Counted from the first letter of the stretch, positions 1 to 9,143 are shown. The stretch is DNA of 26,580 nucleotides from a virus (IMGVR_UViG_3300042309_000773:1-26580), one strand, 5' to 3'. Numbers and translations: made by a program. The notes: generated from the letters alone by a model not told the origin.

Positions 1-1
1 G

Positions 2-1198
2 CTGTGGACCGATGCACCCTCCCCCGGCACCGGCCGCCGCACGCGCGGCAGCAACATGGGGCTCGACACCACCGATGCCGACCGTGAGAGTGAAGCAGCC
101 TCGCGCAAGGCAGCAGCAGAGGCACGTCGTGCAGCAGCCGAACAGGAGCGACTGGAGGATCGCCGCAGAAGCCTCACCGAGCGTGCCATCGACCTGCAAC
201 GCCAGCTGCAGGAGAGCGTGGCTGATGTGAACCGCGCCTATGAAGGAGTGGGCGCCGATAAGTTCCAGCAGCTGCTGCTGCGGCGCGATGAGGCGATCAC
301 CGAAAACGACCGCATGATCGACCAGCTCACCCGTGATGTGGTGAAGCTGGCGCTGGAGGTGAACGCAGCTGGCGGCCAGATGGACATTGAGCCGTTCGAG
401 CAGTTGGTTAATCAGCTGTCAGAGGCCAACGTCGCGCTGGCCGATAAGGAATACCAGCAGGGGCTGAAGGAGATTGGCGACGAAGCCAGCAAGGCTGCGA
501 TCGACCTGTTCCAGTTCACCGATGCGGTGAGCACGCAAGGTGCTGTGTTGGCAGGTGCCAAGGATGGCATCAGCTCCTACCTCGAGAGCATCGGCACGCT
601 GGGTGAGAACATCAGCAACCTGACGCAGAACGCCATCAAGGGACTGGAGGATGCGATCGTCTCGCTGACCACCACCGGCAAGTTCAACTTCCAGGATTTT
701 GCGCTGTCGATCGTCACTGAGGCCACGCGGATGGTGGCCCGGCTGCTGATCCTGGCGCCGATCATGCAGGCGATCACCGGCCTGTTTGGCGGCGGCGGCG
801 GCTTCCTCAGCGGTGCCGGTGCGCTGTCAGGCGGCAAGCTGTTCTCGGGTGGCATCTTCGCCAATGGCGGCATGTTCGCCAACGGCATCCAGCCGTTCGC
901 TGCTGGTGGTGTGGTCAACTCCCCCACCCTGTTCAAGTTTGCCAACGGTGGTGCCGGCCGCCTTGGCCTGATGGGTGAGGCCGGACCGGAGGCCATCATT
1001 CCTCTGAAGCGCGGCCGCGACGGCAAGCTCGGCGTATCCGGCGGCGGCAGCACCAGCGTGGTGGTGAACGTGGATGCGAAGGGCACCACCGTGCAGGGCG
1101 ACAACGGCCAAGGCCAGGCGCTCGGCCGTGCCATCAGTGCTGCTGTGCAGCAGGAGCTGATCAAGCAACGCCGGCCTGGCGGCCTTCTCGCGGCATAA
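2..1198 (+). CDS. Tail tape measure protein, C-terminal part (5' end outside window)
   Basis: This is the tail-length ruler of a siphovirus. The frame is open from base 2 with no start that must be used, so the gene begins upstream of the window; the ATG at 56 is only internal. The visible part begins with a charged, Ala/Glu/Arg-rich stretch likely to form a coiled coil, then a hydrophobic and glycine-rich segment around bases 740-960. It ends with the phrase MGEAGPEAIIPLKRG, a hallmark of the C-terminus of lambda-H-type tape measure proteins, followed by a beta-rich tail. It is the first gene of the tail-tip series that continues in lambda order downstream, although an endonuclease gene now separates it from the next tail gene. 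Confidence 0.93.
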   Translation: MWTDAPSPGTGRRTRGSNMGLDTTDADRESEAASRKAAAEARRAAAEQERLEDRRRSLTERAIDLQRQLQESVADVNRAYEGVGADKFQQLLLRRDEAITENDRMIDQLTRDVVKLALEVNAAGGQMDIEPFEQLVNQLSEANVALADKEYQQGLKEIGDEASKAAIDLFQFTDAVSTQGAVLAGAKDGISSYLESIGTLGENISNLTQNAIKGLEDAIVSLTTTGKFNFQDFALSIVTEATRMVARLLILAPIMQAITGLFGGGGGFLSGAGALSGGKLFSGGIFANGGMFANGIQPFAAGGVVNSPTLFKFANGGAGRLGLMGEAGPEAIIPLKRGRDGKLGVSGGGSTSVVVNVDAKGTTVQGDNGQGQALGRAISAAVQQELIKQRRPGGLLAA

Positions 1199-1220
1199 TA
1201 AAGTAAAAGGTAGCCACCAA

Positions 1221-1841
1221 ATGCCAGTGCCTACGCGGATTGAATTAACAGGACAACGGTTTGGCCGCTTAGAGGTCCGGTCTTACGATGGTCTTCGCGG
1301 TGGAAAAGGCTATTGGCACTGTCGCTGCGAGTGCGGCGCAGAGACTTCAATCGCGGCTCAGCTATTGCGCAATGGCAAGGCTACGAGCTGTGGATGTTAT
1401 CGCGCCGAGTTGATGAGCAAAATAAAAAGAAAACACGGAATGACTGGCACCCCCGAGTACAACGTCTATAGCTCAATGCTTGGTCGCTGTTTAAATGTAA
1501 ATAATCACAAATTTGCTCACTACGGAGGTCGCGGCATTAAAGTTTGTGACCGTTGGCGCAATTCGTTTGCCGATTTTTATGCTGACATGGGACCACGCCC
1601 CGATAGGTGCTCGCTAGACCGTATTGATGTCAATGGAGATTACACTCCAGAAAATTGCCGGTGGGCAACTCCTCAGCAGCAAGCGCAGAACACAAGAAGC
1701 AACATCAATCTCACGCATTGCGGCGAGACAAAATGCTTAACTCAGTGGGCTCGTGAACATGAAGTGCCGGTGTTGACGGCTTACTCGCGCCTGCAACGCG
1801 GCTTACCATTTGAGAAAGTGTTTGCTAGGAGGGCGTCTTGA
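1221..1841 (+). CDS. Free-standing HNH-like homing-type endonuclease inserted in tail operon
   Basis: The 206-aa protein has three visible parts. An N-terminal part carries CRCEC (34-38) and SCGC (56-59), a likely zinc-binding module. The centre carries YGGRGIKVCDRW (101-112) and LDRIDVNG..Y.PENCRWAT (132-150), a motif set typical of phage-borne homing-type endonucleases with a degenerate HNH (beta-beta-alpha-metal) site. The C-terminal part, about 165-206, has a short helical motif containing LTQW. It sits between the tape measure gene and the M-like tail gene, where lambda has no such gene, and its base composition is clearly more AT-rich than the flanking tail genes, which suggests transfer. 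A relative with the same layout lies at 21944. The catalytic activity is inferred from the motifs only. Confidence 0.82.
   Translation: MPVPTRIELTGQRFGRLEVRSYDGLRGGKGYWHCRCECGAETSIAAQLLRNGKATSCGCYRAELMSKIKRKHGMTGTPEYNVYSSMLGRCLNVNNHKFAHYGGRGIKVCDRWRNSFADFYADMGPRPDRCSLDRIDVNGDYTPENCRWATPQQQAQNTRSNINLTHCGETKCLTQWAREHEVPVLTAYSRLQRGLPFEKVFARRAS
1827..1840 (+). promoter_or_regulatory. Strong ribosome binding site and TTG start of the M-like tail gene
   Basis: AGGAGGG at 1827-1833 lies 4 bases before a TTG start codon at 1838, which overlaps the TGA stop of the endonuclease at 1839-1841. The Shine-Dalgarno sequence lies inside the last codons of the endonuclease gene. It decides the unusual TTG start, because no ATG or GTG fits the conserved N-terminus. 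Confidence 0.7.
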
Positions 1842-2176
1842 GTACGTTTACTTATACGCCAGACTTCGGCGCTACACGCTCCAGCCGGCCAACGGTCACC
1901 ACCGTGAAGTTCGGTGATGGCTACGAGTCGCGGCAGGCCACCGGCATTAACGCTGATCTCAAGAGCTGGACGCTGACCTTTGCAGCGCGCACCGACACTG
2001 AGGCCAATGCGATCGAGGCGTTCCTCGATGCACGCGCCGGCGTCGAGAGCTTCGACTGGACGGCGCCGAACGCTGCGGCCTCCGCGAAGTACGTCTGCCG
2101 CGAGTGGCAGCGCACGCTGGATGCCTGCAACCTGAACACCATCCAGGCCACCTTCGACCAGCTGGCTGAACCATGA
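1838..2176 (+). CDS. Minor tail protein M-like (tail tip)
   Basis: The 112-aa protein belongs to the lambda gpM family (Phage_min_tail). Family features seen include the N-terminal Y.PDFG segment, KFGDGYESR near residue 27, the FLDARAGVESFDWTAP segment and a C-terminal Cys-containing strand. The family acts at the tail tip near the baseplate end of the tape measure during lambda-type tail assembly. The start is TTG with a strong ribosome binding site (annotated separately). Its stop overlaps the ATG of the L-like gene in an ATGA, so the two are translationally coupled. Its length is typical of the family. Confidence 0.92.
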   Translation: MSTFTYTPDFGATRSSRPTVTTVKFGDGYESRQATGINADLKSWTLTFAARTDTEANAIEAFLDARAGVESFDWTAPNAAASAKYVCREWQRTLDACNLNTIQATFDQLAEP

Positions 2177-2907
2177 CCGTTCCCACCCCCGTCATCACCG
2201 AGCTGCAGAAGCTGGCGCCCAGTGCGCTCATCGAGCTGTTCGAGCTGCAGCTGTTCAGCAACCTGCACGGCGCGGCGACCACCTACCGCTTCCATGCCGG
2301 CACCAACGGCCTGCAGCAGGACCTGATCTGGGCCGGCAACAGCTACAACAGCTGGCCGGTGGAGGCCACGGGCTTTGAGTACGGCGGTGGCGGCCAGCTG
2401 CCGCGGCCGAACATCAGGGTCGCCAACGTGCTGAGCACCATCACCGCGGTGCTGCTGAGCGTGAACGCAGCCACACCAGGCAACGACCTGAATGGAGCCA
2501 AGGTGACGCGGATCCGCACGCTGGCGAAGTTCCTTGATGCTGCCAACTTTCCCGGCGGCACCAACCCGACCGCAGACCCCACGGCCGAGATGCCGCGCGA
2601 GATCTACTACGTCGATCGGAAGGTGACGGAGAACCGCGAGCTGGTCGAGTTCGAGTTGGCCTCAGCCCTTGACCTGGTGGGGATGCGCCTGCCCCGGCGC
2701 CAAACCATCCAGAACGTCTGCCAATGGGGCTACCGCTCGGCAGAATGCGGCTACACCGGCGGCCCGGTGGCGGATGTGAACGACAAGCCCACCAGCAACG
2801 CTGCGCTCGACAGCTGCGGCAAGCGGCTTGCCAGCTGCAAACTGCGGTTTGGCGCCTACTCTGAGCTGCCGTTCGGTTCCTTCCCTGGCGTGGGGCAGAT
2901 CGCATGA
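2173..2907 (+). CDS. Minor tail protein L-like, iron-sulfur tail-tip protein
   Basis: The 244-aa protein matches lambda gpL in size and gene order. Four cysteines lie in the C-terminal third (C183, C192, C215, C222), in NVCQWGYRSAECGY and SCGKRLASC. In gpL-type proteins such C-terminal cysteines are known to hold an iron-sulfur cluster, and the same is inferred here. The N-terminal domain, with ALIELFELQLF and RPNIRVANV, is the folded tail-tip part. The start codon overlaps the previous stop and its own stop overlaps the next ATG (ATGA at both ends), a tightly coupled tail-tip operon. Confidence 0.93.
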   Translation: MTVPTPVITELQKLAPSALIELFELQLFSNLHGAATTYRFHAGTNGLQQDLIWAGNSYNSWPVEATGFEYGGGGQLPRPNIRVANVLSTITAVLLSVNAATPGNDLNGAKVTRIRTLAKFLDAANFPGGTNPTADPTAEMPREIYYVDRKVTENRELVEFELASALDLVGMRLPRRQTIQNVCQWGYRSAECGYTGGPVADVNDKPTSNAALDSCGKRLASCKLRFGAYSELPFGSFPGVGQIA

Positions 2908-3617
2908 AGCCGAAGCTGCTGGCCGCTGCACTGGAGCACGCGCAGGCGGAGGCGCCGGGCGAGAGCTGCGGCCTCGAGGTGGTGGTCAAGGGGCGCCGGC
3001 GCTACTGGCCGTGCCGCAACATCGCCACGGACCCGGAGGAGATGTTCACGATCGACCCGGATGACTACGCAGCAGCGGAGGATGCCGGCACGATCATCTC
3101 CGTGATCCACAGCCACCCGCACACGCCACCGGCACCAAGCCAGGCGGATCGGGTCGCGTGCGAGCGTTCAGGGCTGCCTTGGTGGATCGTGAACCCCAAC
3201 ACCGGCACCTTTGACGGCTGCCAGCCTGAGGGCTACCAGGCGCCGCTGGTGGGCCGGGAGTACGCCTGGGGCGTGCTCGACTGCTGGACGCTGGTGCGCG
3301 ATTGGTACGCGCGCGAGTGGGGGCTGGAGCTGCCCGACTGGCCGCGGCCGACACCGGATGCGTTTGAGCAGGCGCCGATGTTTGAGGGCTGCTTCAAGGA
3401 GGCCGGCTTCCGGGAGGTGAGCCTCGAGGAGATCAAGCCCGGCGATGCGCTGCTGATGGCGCTCGACCGCAACGACGGCCGCGCCAATCACGTCGCTGTC
3501 TACCTGGGCGACCAGCTGATCATCCACCACCTGCGCGGGCGACTTTCAAGTCGGGACCTGCTGGGTGGCTACTATCTGAAACAGACCGGGAAGGTCGTGC
3601 GCCATGAAAGTCGTTAA
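2904..3617 (+). CDS. Tail-tip hydrolase K-like: JAMM metalloprotease domain plus NlpC/P60 domain
   Basis: The 237-aa protein carries two hydrolase domains, as lambda gpK does. Residues 1-110 hold a complete JAMM/MPN+ signature: E20, H69-S-H71-P, then S79 and D82 with canonical spacing. Residues 115-237 hold an NlpC/P60 cysteine peptidase fold with C127 (VLDCWTL) and H196 (NHVAVYLGD), plus a downstream His pair at 208-209. The family processes tail proteins or local peptidoglycan during tail assembly or DNA injection; which applies here is not visible. Both active sites look intact. It overlaps the genes on both sides, so it is coupled within the L-K-I group. Confidence 0.93.
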   Translation: MKPKLLAAALEHAQAEAPGESCGLEVVVKGRRRYWPCRNIATDPEEMFTIDPDDYAAAEDAGTIISVIHSHPHTPPAPSQADRVACERSGLPWWIVNPNTGTFDGCQPEGYQAPLVGREYAWGVLDCWTLVRDWYAREWGLELPDWPRPTPDAFEQAPMFEGCFKEAGFREVSLEEIKPGDALLMALDRNDGRANHVAVYLGDQLIIHHLRGRLSSRDLLGGYYLKQTGKVVRHESR

Positions 3618-4257
3618 GGTCTACGGCCGGATCGCTGAGTTTGTGGGCGCACGCAGCTTTAAGGCTGACGTGGCATCACCGGCCGAGGCGGTGCGGTTTT
3701 TGCTGGCCAACTTCCCCGGCCTCGAGAAGTTCCTGGTCGATGGCGACCGCGAGGGCTACGGCTACAAGGTGCGCGTGGGCGGCCGTCCGGTGGGCGATGC
3801 CGATGAGCTGCAGATCCCGAGCGAGCGCGCCAAGACGATCAGCATCGTGCCGGTGCTCAGCGGCGCTGGTGGCGGCCTCGGGCAGATCTTCGCCGGCATC
3901 GGCCTGATCGCTGCGTCGATCCTGCTCGGCCCGGTGGGCGCCATCATCGGCGGCCTTGGCGCTGGTGTGATCGGCGGCACCGCTGCCACCATCGTGGCCG
4001 GCATCGGCTTCAGCCTGGCGCTCGGCGGTGTGGCACAGATGCTCTCACCGGTGCCGAAGCTCAGCACCTCGATGTCATCGCAGCGCGCCAGCTTTGCCGG
4101 TGCGCAGAACGGCGATCGCGCCGACCCCAAGCGGCTCGAGTCCTACAGCTTCTCCGGCATCCAGAACACCTCAGCGCAGGGGCTTCCGGTGCCCATCATC
4201 TACGGCCGCGTGTGGGTCGGATCCGTCACCATAAGTGCAGGGATCGACGTGGCATGA
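3604..4257 (+). CDS. Tail assembly protein I-like
   Basis: The 217-aa protein has the lambda gpI layout. An N-terminal beta-grasp-like part (1-85) carries the typical VKVYGRIAEFVG and a SIVPVLSGAG boundary. A long Gly/Ala/Ile-rich hydrophobic segment (about 87-150) follows, then a polar C-terminus with PVPIIYGRVWVGS, the conserved end motif. Family members are needed for tail-tip assembly and are not usually found in the mature virion. The start overlaps the K-like gene by 14 bases, and the stop overlaps the J-like start in ATGA. The hydrophobic stretch is normal for this family and need not mean a membrane protein. Confidence 0.92.
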   Translation: MKVVKVYGRIAEFVGARSFKADVASPAEAVRFLLANFPGLEKFLVDGDREGYGYKVRVGGRPVGDADELQIPSERAKTISIVPVLSGAGGGLGQIFAGIGLIAASILLGPVGAIIGGLGAGVIGGTAATIVAGIGFSLALGGVAQMLSPVPKLSTSMSSQRASFAGAQNGDRADPKRLESYSFSGIQNTSAQGLPVPIIYGRVWVGSVTISAGIDVA

Positions 4258-7200
4258 CGCAGTTCATTTCGGGCGCTGGTGGCGGCAACAGCGCCCAGAA
4301 ACGCGCGGAGAAACGTGCCAAGAGGCAGCAGAAGAAGATCAAGCAGCAGCTCGATCGGATCGAGCAGAAGCTCGAACCGTACAAGCCAACAGAAGCGCCC
4401 GACAGCCTCGAGAGTGCAGCCTATGCCTACCTGCTCGATCTGATCGGAGAGGGCGAGATCCAGGGCCTCGAGAACAGCTGGCAGTCAGTGCTGCTAGACG
4501 ACACGCCGCTGATGAACCCAGACGGCACGTTCAACTTCTCAGGCGTCCAGATCGAGACCCGCTACGGGACGCAGAACCAAAGCTACATCCAAGGCTTCTC
4601 CGACATCCAGCGCGAGGTTGGCGTCAACATTGAGCTGAAATACAACGCCAGCCAAGTCCGGCAGATCACTGATACCAACGTGAACGCTGCGCGCGTCACA
4701 ATCTCGCTGCCGGCGCTGCAGTTCACAGAGGAAGACGGCGACATCGTGGGCACCTCGGTGCGCATGACCGTCGATGTGCAATACAACGGCGGCAGCTACA
4801 GCACCGTGATCGACGACACGATCACCGGCAAGTCCAGCTCCGCCTATCAACGGGACTACCGCTTCCCGATCAGCGGTGCGTTCCCGGTCAACATCCGCGT
4901 CACGCGACTGACTGAGGACTCGACCACGGTGCGGCTGCAGAACGCCACCTTCTGGACGGCCTACACCGAGATCATCGACCAGAAGCTGCGCTATCCCAAC
5001 ACCGCACTGGTGGCGCTGAAGTTCGATGCGCAGCAGTTCGGCGCCATTCCCACCCGCGCCTACCTGATGCGTGGCATCAAGGTGGCGATCCCCAGCAACG
5101 CCACGGTGGACACGTCCACCTATCCGGGGCGGATCACCTACAGCGGCGTATGGGGCGGCACCTTTGCAGCAGCGCAGTGGACATCAGATCCGGCCTGGTG
5201 CTTGTGGGACCTGCTCACCAACACCCGCTACGGCGCGGCGCTGCCAGCTGCCTCGCTCGATAAGTTCAGCTTCTACGCCATCAGCCAATACTGCAACGAG
5301 CTGTTGCCCAACGGCTTCGGCGGCCTCGAGCCGCGCTTCTCCTGCAACGTGAACATCCAGACGGAGGAGGAGGCGTTCAACCTGATCGAGGAGATGACCA
5401 CCATCTTCCGCGGGATGGCGTGGTGGTCGGCCGGCTCCGTTGCACTGAGCTGCGATCGTCCGGTGGACAGCAGCTACCTGCTCACGCCGGCCAACGTGGT
5501 GGAGGGGCTGTTTGTCTACGAAGGCTCGAGCCTAAAGTCTCGGCACACGGTCTGCATCGTCCAGTACATGGACATGGACAAGCGGGACGTGGCCTATGAG
5601 TACGTCGAGGATGCCGCAGCCGTCTCGAAATACGGCCTGATTGTCTCGCAGCTGTCGGCCTTCGCCTGCAACAGCAGGGCACAGGCCCGGCGCGTGGGTG
5701 AGTGGCTGCTCTACACCGAGCAGAACGAAACCGAGACCGTCACCTTCTCTGTGGCGCTCGATGCCGGCATCCTGCTGCGCCCCGGCATGGTGATCGAGAT
5801 CGCGGATCCGCTGCGCGCTGGTGAGCGCCGCGGCGGCCGGATCATGGCGGCCACCAGCACCACGATCACGCTGGACGATGATCTGAACATCACCGGCGCC
5901 GCTGAGCTGTCGGTGATCCTGCCCGATGGCACCATCGCAACGCGCGGCATTCAGTCCGTCAGCAACCGCGTGGTGACCGTCACCAACGCCTTCACCACCC
6001 TGCCGGCTGTTGGTTCGATCTGGGTGATCGAGACCACCGATCTGGCCACATCAACCTGGCGCGTGGTCAGCATCACCGAGGGCGATCAGGGCGTCTTCCA
6101 GGTGACGGCCCTGGCCTACAACGCCTCGAAGTTTGACTACATCGAGCGCGATGTGCCGCTGGAGCGCCGCGATGTCACCAACCTTTCGGCCCAGCCGGAT
6201 GCGCCAACGAACCTGACGGTCAACGAGAACCTCTACGAGTCGGGCTCCACCGTGCTGGTGCGCGTGAACCTGAGCTTCTCGCCGGTGCAACGCGCGGCCG
6301 GCTATGTGGTCGCCTACAAGGCTGGTGAAGACAACTGGATCACGCTGCCTGAGACCACCTCACCGGAGATCTCGCTGCCCGATGCGCGTGAGGTGCGGCA
6401 CTACTTCCGCGTTCAAGCGGTCTCATCGCTGGGCGTGCGCTCCTCCACCGCCGAGATCTCCTATGAGGTGATCGGCAAGACGGCCGTTCCGGTCAACGTG
6501 AGCGGCGTGTCGCTGCTGCCGATCGACCAGGCCAGCGCCATCATCAGCTGGACGCAGGCGCCCGATCTCGATGTGCGCGTCGGCGGCAAGGTGCTGATCC
6601 GTCACACCCCGCTGCTGGTCGGTGCGCTGTGGGAGGAGGCAAACGAGATCGTGCCATCAGCGGCCGGCAACCAGACGCAGAAGCAGGTGCCGCTGCTTGA
6701 GGGCACCTATCTGCTGAAGTTCGAGGACTCGACCGGCAATCGCTCCAGCGTTGCCACCACGATCGTCACCGATCTGCCGGAGCCGCAGCCGCGCCTACTC
6801 GTCCAGACCTACGCAGAAGATCAGGAGACACCGCCCTTCCAGGGCAACTACACCGACATGTTCTACAGCGAGGCGCTGGACGGCCTGGTGATCTCGACCG
6901 GCCTGGCTGTGGACAGCATGGCCACCGACAACAACTGGGACGGCCTGGCGTCGATCGACAGCGTGGGTGGCGTGCTCAGCTCCGGTGAGTATGAGTTCGG
7001 CTCGACGCTCAGCCTCCCGGGCACTTTCGACGTGAATCTGCTCCGGCGCTTTGTCACCCGCCCCTACCTGCCAGGCGATCTCTGGGACGACCACCTCGAT
7101 CTGATCGACACCTGGGACCTGATCGACGGTGCCGCGCCCGACCGTGTGAACGCGCGGCTCTATGTCCGCTCAACACCGGACGACCCGGCTGGCACGCCAA

Positions 7201-7577
7201 CTTGGAGCAGCTGGCGGGAGTTCAGCAACGCGCTCGTGCGCGGCCGCGGCTTCCAGTTCAAGGTGCAGGCCACCAGCGACGACCCCACTCAGAACATCGT
7301 GGTGGATGAGCTGGGCTGCGTGGTGGAGATGCAGCAGCGGATCGAACAGTCCGCCACTCTCACCAGTCCTACCGCTACTTACTCCGTGACCTTTGGAAAC
7401 AATTTCTACCAGGCGCCGAGCGTTGGTATCACTGCACTGAACATGGGAACCGGCGACTACTTCCAGCTCGGCAGCGTGACACGCACTGGTTTCCAAGTAA
7501 CATTCAGGAACAGTGCCGGCAGTGCCGTGGCTCGCAACTTCACCTACACGGCCGTGGGGCACGGCAAGGAGGTCTAA
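4254..7577 (+). CDS. Central tail-tip / host specificity protein J-like
   Basis: The 1107-aa protein is the distal tail-tip hub that contacts the host. I chose the ATG at 4254 because it overlaps the previous stop (ATGA) and the protein then begins MTQFISGAGGGN; an in-frame start at 4212 would add 14 residues encoded inside the I-like gene. The N-terminus holds a basic helical stretch rich in Lys/Gln. The body has the lambda-J core, including SAAYAYLLDLIGEGEIQGL near residues 45-65. A fibronectin-III-like segment follows around bases 6190-6480 (QPDAPTNLTVNE). The C-terminal 60 residues (YQAPSVGITALNMGTGDYF and VGHGKEV) form a distinct tip domain with a slightly lower GC content, possibly exchanged between phages. 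Length is typical of the family. Confidence 0.93.
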   Translation: MTQFISGAGGGNSAQKRAEKRAKRQQKKIKQQLDRIEQKLEPYKPTEAPDSLESAAYAYLLDLIGEGEIQGLENSWQSVLLDDTPLMNPDGTFNFSGVQIETRYGTQNQSYIQGFSDIQREVGVNIELKYNASQVRQITDTNVNAARVTISLPALQFTEEDGDIVGTSVRMTVDVQYNGGSYSTVIDDTITGKSSSAYQRDYRFPISGAFPVNIRVTRLTEDSTTVRLQNATFWTAYTEIIDQKLRYPNTALVALKFDAQQFGAIPTRAYLMRGIKVAIPSNATVDTSTYPGRITYSGVWGGTFAAAQWTSDPAWCLWDLLTNTRYGAALPAASLDKFSFYAISQYCNELLPNGFGGLEPRFSCNVNIQTEEEAFNLIEEMTTIFRGMAWWSAGSVALSCDRPVDSSYLLTPANVVEGLFVYEGSSLKSRHTVCIVQYMDMDKRDVAYEYVEDAAAVSKYGLIVSQLSAFACNSRAQARRVGEWLLYTEQNETETVTFSVALDAGILLRPGMVIEIADPLRAGERRGGRIMAATSTTITLDDDLNITGAAELSVILPDGTIATRGIQSVSNRVVTVTNAFTTLPAVGSIWVIETTDLATSTWRVVSITEGDQGVFQVTALAYNASKFDYIERDVPLERRDVTNLSAQPDAPTNLTVNENLYESGSTVLVRVNLSFSPVQRAAGYVVAYKAGEDNWITLPETTSPEISLPDAREVRHYFRVQAVSSLGVRSSTAEISYEVIGKTAVPVNVSGVSLLPIDQASAIISWTQAPDLDVRVGGKVLIRHTPLLVGALWEEANEIVPSAAGNQTQKQVPLLEGTYLLKFEDSTGNRSSVATTIVTDLPEPQPRLLVQTYAEDQETPPFQGNYTDMFYSEALDGLVISTGLAVDSMATDNNWDGLASIDSVGGVLSSGEYEFGSTLSLPGTFDVNLLRRFVTRPYLPGDLWDDHLDLIDTWDLIDGAAPDRVNARLYVRSTPDDPAGTPTWSSWREFSNALVRGRGFQFKVQATSDDPTQNIVVDELGCVVEMQQRIEQSATLTSPTATYSVTFGNNFYQAPSVGITALNMGTGDYFQLGSVTRTGFQVTFRNSAGSAVARNFTYTAVGHGKEV

Positions 7578-7580
7578 CGA

Positions 7581-9140
7581 GTGGCACAGCACGACTACAA
7601 CATCGCCAACCAGTCCGGCCTCGCCTTCCGGCAGGACCTGAACAACGCGCTGGCCGCGATCGTCAGCCAGAACAGCGGGGCCACAGAGCCCAGCACGATC
7701 TACGCCTACCAGCTGTGGGCGGACACCACTGCGGGCCTTCTGAAGCAGCGGAACGCCGCGAACACCGCATGGGTGACGATCGGCGCGCTGGGCAGCGCCA
7801 ACCTCGGCCTGGTGCCCACCACCGGCGGCAGCCAGGCCAATGCGCTGGGCACTGCTGCGCTGCCGAGCTACAGCTTCTCCGGCGACACCAACACCGGCAT
7901 TTACAGCCCTGGCGCCGACCAGGTGGGCATCGCCACCAACGGCGTGGTGCGACTGACCACCACCACGGCGCAGTTCACCGGCACGCTGCCCTGGCGCGGC
8001 CAGAACGGATCCGTCACCGCGCCGGCGTTCTCGTTCTCCGGCGACACTGACACCGGCATCTACTGGGTCAGCGCCGACACGGTGGCCATCACCACCGGCG
8101 GCACGCAAGCCTCCAGGTGGGACGCCAGCGGCAACCAGACCAACGTGGGCGACATCACCGCGCCCAGCTTCAATGGTGGACCCCTGGCAGGCGCCCGCAA
8201 CCGCATCATCGGAGGCTGTATGCGGATCGCGCAGCGGGGCACTGCTGCGGTGACGAGCAGCGGATCGTTCCCCGTTGATCGCTTCACACTGAACTTCGTC
8301 ACCACTGGCGCGCTGAGCTCGTCGCAGTCCACTGACGCGCCGGCGGGCTTTAGCAACTCGCTGCTGGTTTCGGTCACCACGGCTGACACGTCGATCGCGG
8401 CAACTGAGCAGGCGCACATCGCGCATGTGATCGAAGGCCTCAACACTGATGATTTCGGCTTTGGCGCCGCAGGCGCTCAAACCGTCACCCTCTCCTTCTG
8501 GGTGAAATCGTCGGTCACCGGCACCTATGGCGTGGCGCTGCTCAACAGCGCGCTGAACCGCTCCTACGTCGCCACCTACACGATCAGCGCCGCGAACACC
8601 TGGGAGCGGAAGTCGGTCACAATCGCCGGCGACACCTCCGGCACTTGGCTGAAAGACAACGGCGCCGGCATCCGCATCCGCTGGGGACTGGCGGCTGGAA
8701 CGAACTTCCACCAGGCGGCCGGCAGCTGGGGCACCGGCAACGCAGTCAGCACCTCGGCGCAGGCCAACGTGCTCGGCACGGTGAGCAACAGCTTCCTGCT
8801 CACCGGCGTGCAGCTTGAGTCCGGCTCAGTCGCTACACCGTTCGAGAGGCGCAGTTACGGGCAGGAATTGAGCTTGTGTCAGAGGTATTATCAACTGATC
8901 GGGTTTGGAACCTCCTTGCAAGTCAGCAGCGGGCAAACATACGGCGGAAACGTTCAATTTAACTGGATGCGGGCGCTACCTACTTATGCGTTTATATCTG
9001 CCAACAACGCTACAAATTTCCAATCAACGCCAAACCTAACGGATGTCTGGTTGAACGCAAATATGAGATGGACTGCTGTGGCGACCAGCACTACGTTTGG
9101 CACTTGCTCCTATTACGCATCGCTATCTTCGGAGCTGTAA
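7581..9140 (+). CDS. Tail fibre protein with repeated motif and divergent C-terminus
   Basis: The 519-aa protein starts at GTG 7581, with AAGGAGG at 7566-7572 inside the end of the J-like gene. The N-terminus (MAQHDYNIANQSG..FR.DLN.AL.AIVSQNSG) is the attachment module common to many phage fibres, including marine and freshwater cyanophages. Residues about 93-175 contain two copies of a SFSGDT-N/D-TGIY repeat. Residues about 210-420 form a beta-rich, carbohydrate-binding-like domain (TLSFWVKSSVTGTYGVAL). After SYGQELSLCQRYYQ the last 85 residues lie on markedly more AT-rich DNA. That end is expected to be the receptor-binding part and looks exchanged by recombination. The receptor is not deducible. 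Confidence 0.88.
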   Translation: MAQHDYNIANQSGLAFRQDLNNALAAIVSQNSGATEPSTIYAYQLWADTTAGLLKQRNAANTAWVTIGALGSANLGLVPTTGGSQANALGTAALPSYSFSGDTNTGIYSPGADQVGIATNGVVRLTTTTAQFTGTLPWRGQNGSVTAPAFSFSGDTDTGIYWVSADTVAITTGGTQASRWDASGNQTNVGDITAPSFNGGPLAGARNRIIGGCMRIAQRGTAAVTSSGSFPVDRFTLNFVTTGALSSSQSTDAPAGFSNSLLVSVTTADTSIAATEQAHIAHVIEGLNTDDFGFGAAGAQTVTLSFWVKSSVTGTYGVALLNSALNRSYVATYTISAANTWERKSVTIAGDTSGTWLKDNGAGIRIRWGLAAGTNFHQAAGSWGTGNAVSTSAQANVLGTVSNSFLLTGVQLESGSVATPFERRSYGQELSLCQRYYQLIGFGTSLQVSSGQTYGGNVQFNWMRALPTYAFISANNATNFQSTPNLTDVWLNANMRWTAVATSTTFGTCSYYASLSSEL

Positions 9141-9143
9141 ACC

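Noticed and set aside
7170-8711. Long open frame of 513 codons on the minus strand
   Set aside because: It lies antisense to the J-like and fibre genes, has no family motif and low-complexity composition, and such frames are common opposite GC-rich genes.
7581-9140. Diversity-generating retroelement target in the fibre gene
   Set aside because: The tip has a composition change but there is no reverse transcriptase or template repeat in the window.
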